Assembly (NCBI GenBank): GCA_002452745.1
Contig: DKFC01000058.1
Location: forward strand, 23,726-87,725
Source: Firmicutes bacterium UBA6806
Lineage (GTDB): Bacteria; Bacillota; Clostridia; Peptostreptococcales; Acidaminobacteraceae
Direction of reading: 5' to 3'
Length of the DNA: 64,000 bases
Under the pieces are notes generated by a model. It did not search any database, was not told the DNA's origin, and saw only the letters and a program-made list of their open reading frames with translations. Each line of letters opens with the position of its first letter. The first letter of the stretch is position 1. Shown here in pieces: positions 62,398-64,000 of the stretch. A program made the position numbers and the translations under genes.

Positions 62398-63423
62398 ATG
62401 GAACATTTTATTTCAACTTTTTTAGTTACTTTGGGGACGCCTCTTGTGTTCATCATTGCAGCAATCAGCCTTTATACGTTGGGAAAAGGGGCCGATATTC
62501 TCGTCGATGAAGCCGTGGGGATATCGAAACGCCTTGGAATTCCAAAAGCAATTATAGGGGCAACCATCGTCTCACTGGGCACAACACTTCCTGAGGCTTC
62601 TGTCTCAGTTATGGCAGCAGTGAAAGGCAACCCAGATTTAGCACTTGGAAATGCCGTTGGTTCTATTATAGTCGATACCGGTTTAATCATCGGACTCGCT
62701 GCGATGATTAAGCCAATCGCCGTGGATTATAAATCTATCAAATTTCAAAGCTGGGCCCAAATCTTATCTGGTGCCTTATTGGTTTTTTTAAGCCTCCCTG
62801 CAATTTCTGGTGGCGTTATCCATCAGTGGATGGGCTTTATGCTCATAGGTCTCTTAACCGCATATTTAATTTGGTCCTTTAAGCAGTCCAAAAAAGCGCT
62901 TCCAGTTGCAGGTAACGCAGAGGGTAATGATGCAGACGTGGAAGATGAAGATGATGAGGAAAGTCAAAACGTTGCTTGGCAATTCATTTTGATGGTTCTG
63001 GGAATCGCTCTGATTATTCTCTCTTCTAAAGTTTTGATTCCTTCTGTTGAAGTTATAGCTACTCGAATTGGCATTCCACAGAGTATTATTGCGGCCACTT
63101 TAGTTGCCTTTGGAACCAGTTTACCTGAACTGACAACCGCTATTAAAGCTGTTCAACGTGGACATGGCGACTTGGCAGTTGGCAATATTATTGGAGCAGA
63201 CATCCTAAATGTGCTATTTGTAGTTGGTGCAGCTGCCTCCTTTACATCTACTGGTCTGGTTGTTCCAGCAGGATTTTATACCTTGCAATTCCCAACGCTT
63301 TTAATTGTTTTGGGTCTATTTAGGTTTATGACACTGAATAAGGGTAAAAACATCTCCCGAATAGAGGGGAGCTTTTTACTAATTGCCTATGGCATCTATT
63401 TGGTATTGAATTATACGCTCTGA
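62398..63423 (+). CDS. CaCA-family Na+/Ca2+-type cation exchanger
   Basis: 341 residues, about ten membrane helices in two inverted halves. Alpha repeat 1 contains GATIVSLGTTLPEASVSVMA and GNAVGSIIVDTGLIIGL; alpha repeat 2 contains AATLVAFGTSLPELTTAIKA and GNIIGADILNVLFVVG. A short acidic loop (about 175-190, many Asp and Glu) joins the halves. Family members exchange Ca2+ or Mn2+ for Na+, K+ or H+. Control by a yybP-ykoY riboswitch makes Mn2+ efflux likely. The start has GGAAGGTGG six bases upstream. Confidence 0.92.
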   Translation: MEHFISTFLVTLGTPLVFIIAAISLYTLGKGADILVDEAVGISKRLGIPKAIIGATIVSLGTTLPEASVSVMAAVKGNPDLALGNAVGSIIVDTGLIIGLAAMIKPIAVDYKSIKFQSWAQILSGALLVFLSLPAISGGVIHQWMGFMLIGLLTAYLIWSFKQSKKALPVAGNAEGNDADVEDEDDEESQNVAWQFILMVLGIALIILSSKVLIPSVEVIATRIGIPQSIIAATLVAFGTSLPELTTAIKAVQRGHGDLAVGNIIGADILNVLFVVGAAASFTSTGLVVPAGFYTLQFPTLLIVLGLFRFMTLNKGKNISRIEGSFLLIAYGIYLVLNYTL

Positions 63424-63700
63424 TTTTAGACCTGCCTATCTGGATAAATCAAACCTTATTCATTTTCTTGATGAGACATCTGTTTTTTATATAATCCACA
63501 ACATGAGATATCCCCTATTATGGATTATATTATGTGCCCTTTTGTATCGTCTTTATGCAAGAGCCTAGTAAAACCTTGTGTAATAGTGGGAATGTCTATG
63601 TATAATGGCATGTTTATATATAATAATGTAGGAAATAATAAAGTAGAAACGTCTGTCATGAATACCGCTGTTTTAGGTGACTTATTGACAGCATGAAAAT
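63424..63700 (+). other. Intergenic stretch with promoter-like sequences, no gene
   Basis: AT-rich. A TTGTGT (63576-63581), 19-bp spacer, TG-TATAAT (63601-63606) could start a short plus-strand transcript ending at the terminator at 63701-63737. A 34-codon frame starting near 63593 lacks a clear ribosome binding site and resembles nothing known. Confidence 0.35.
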
Positions 63701-63737
63701 AGTAAAAGGCCTCAGATATAATCTGAGGCCTTTTACT
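63701..63737. terminator. Bidirectional terminator after the Gin-like gene
   Basis: Perfect 17-bp stem with a 3-base loop (63701-63717 with 63721-63737), rich in A on one side and T on the other, 18 bases after the Gin-like gene stop on the minus strand. Confidence 0.9.
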
Positions 63738-63755
63738 ATTTGTGCCTAACTGCTT

Positions 63756-63875
63756 TTATACAGTCGTCTTGATGTATGTAATGCATTCTGAACAAATATG
63801 AGTGCCCTTATACACAACTAGACCCTCTTTTTTTCTACAGATTTTACATGCATTAGTTGTTTGTTTGTTTGACAT
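63756..63875 (-). CDS. Gin-like small zinc-finger protein (sigma-G inhibitor family)
   Basis: 39 residues. Two CxxC pairs, CKIC near 10-13 and CSEC near 28-31, with the spacing and hydrophobic pattern (GLVVYKGTHICSECITYI) of Gin/CsfB, the small zinc protein that inhibits forespore sigma factor G in Bacillus and is found in many spore-forming Clostridia. It has a strong AAAGGAGAG leader, its own terminator, and a 10-bp inverted repeat (63923-63952) upstream. The assignment rests on motif and size; another small zinc-ribbon role is possible. Confidence 0.75.
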   Translation of the reverse strand: MSNKQTTNACKICRKKEGLVVYKGTHICSECITYIKTTV

Positions 63876-63922
63876 TTTAATCTCTCCTTTAAATTTATTT
63901 ATTCTTTAGTAACCACACATAC

Positions 63923-63952
63923 ATTGTAATATAATAATATAAATATTACAAT
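63923..63952. promoter_or_regulatory. AT-rich inverted repeat before the Gin-like gene
   Basis: Perfect 10-bp arms ATTGTAATAT (63923-63932) and ATATTACAAT (63943-63952) separated by 10 bases, 48 bases before the start codon; operator-like. Confidence 0.4.
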
Positions 63953-64000
63953 ATGTTTTTGTAAAATTTTTTAAATTTTTCTATAATTTAACTTAGTGTT

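Noticed and set aside
1..64000. CRISPR arrays, insertion sequences, prophage genes, tRNA or rRNA genes
   Set aside because: No regularly spaced repeats, transposase or phage motifs, or cloverleaf/rRNA sequences were recognised by eye on either strand; a tRNAscan or Infernal run would be needed to exclude them fully.

Overview
The window looks like chromosome of a low-GC Gram-positive anaerobe of the Clostridia. The evidence is the gene order, the strong GGAGG-type ribosome binding sites, the S-layer-homology protein, a Gin-like spore-sigma inhibitor, and a Na+-type F-ATPase whose c-ring genes resemble those of Acetobacterium. Amino-acid fermentation genes (lysine to butyrate) point to a fermenter related to Eubacteriaceae, Fusibacteraceae or Acidaminobacteraceae; that placement is inference. 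No rRNA, tRNA, CRISPR array, insertion sequence or prophage was recognised.

Layout. 1-1860: end of an AbgT-type transporter and an M20 peptidase. 2058-4133: a membrane GGDEF protein. 4202-12177 (minus): complete F1Fo ATP synthase operon atpZ-I-B-E1-E2-F-H-A-G-D-C, with a fused double-hairpin c subunit in which one ion-binding carboxylate is lost. 12437-13744 (minus): acetate/butyrate-acetoacetate CoA-transferase. 13974-23740 (minus): the housekeeping run wecB, tagO, dCMP deaminase, upp, rpiB, tsaC, antiporter, prfA, prmC, yqhQ. 24093-30350 (minus): EFR1 flavodoxin-ferredoxin, AraC regulator, tdk, cutC, a chemoreceptor and a LuxR response regulator. 31045-32745 (minus): rpmE and rho. 33101-34912: secreted transglutaminase-fold protein without the catalytic cysteine. 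35020-39047 (minus): lysine-fermentation enzymes Kce and Kal, then a GtrA/GT-C fusion with its GT2 partner. 39195-40796 (minus): pyrG behind an attenuator-like leader. 41008-42921 (minus): SLH protein. 43082-50855 (plus): a cell-envelope cluster of alpha/beta hydrolase, membrane-anchored MurF-like ligase, Ddl, OmpR/EnvZ-type two-component pair, a zinc-ribbon/TcaA-like/AMIN protein and a glycine-rich membrane protein. 51378-54361 (minus): Bcd-EtfBA. 54608-57491 (minus): NMT1/SsuABC-type ABC importer. 57598-60292 (minus): a methyltransferase-like protein, an orphan protein and an ArsB/NhaD permease. 60592-62007 (plus): DUF3298 lipoprotein. 62136-63423 (plus): a yybP-ykoY (Mn2+) riboswitch controlling a CaCA cation exchanger. 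63756-63875 (minus): the 39-residue Gin-like protein.

How the parts fit. Kce, Kal, Bcd-EtfAB and AtoDA are consecutive late steps of lysine fermentation to butyrate, here spread over three separate loci. Energy conserved by bifurcating Bcd-Etf would feed a Na+ gradient used by the Na+-type ATP synthase. Much of the rest is conserved housekeeping synteny (pyrG, rho, rpmE, tdk, prfA/prmC, tsaC, rpiB, upp, atp) with accessory genes inserted between the blocks. Several predicted starts were moved downstream because the longer reading frame would start inside or before the Shine-Dalgarno sequence; each case is stated.
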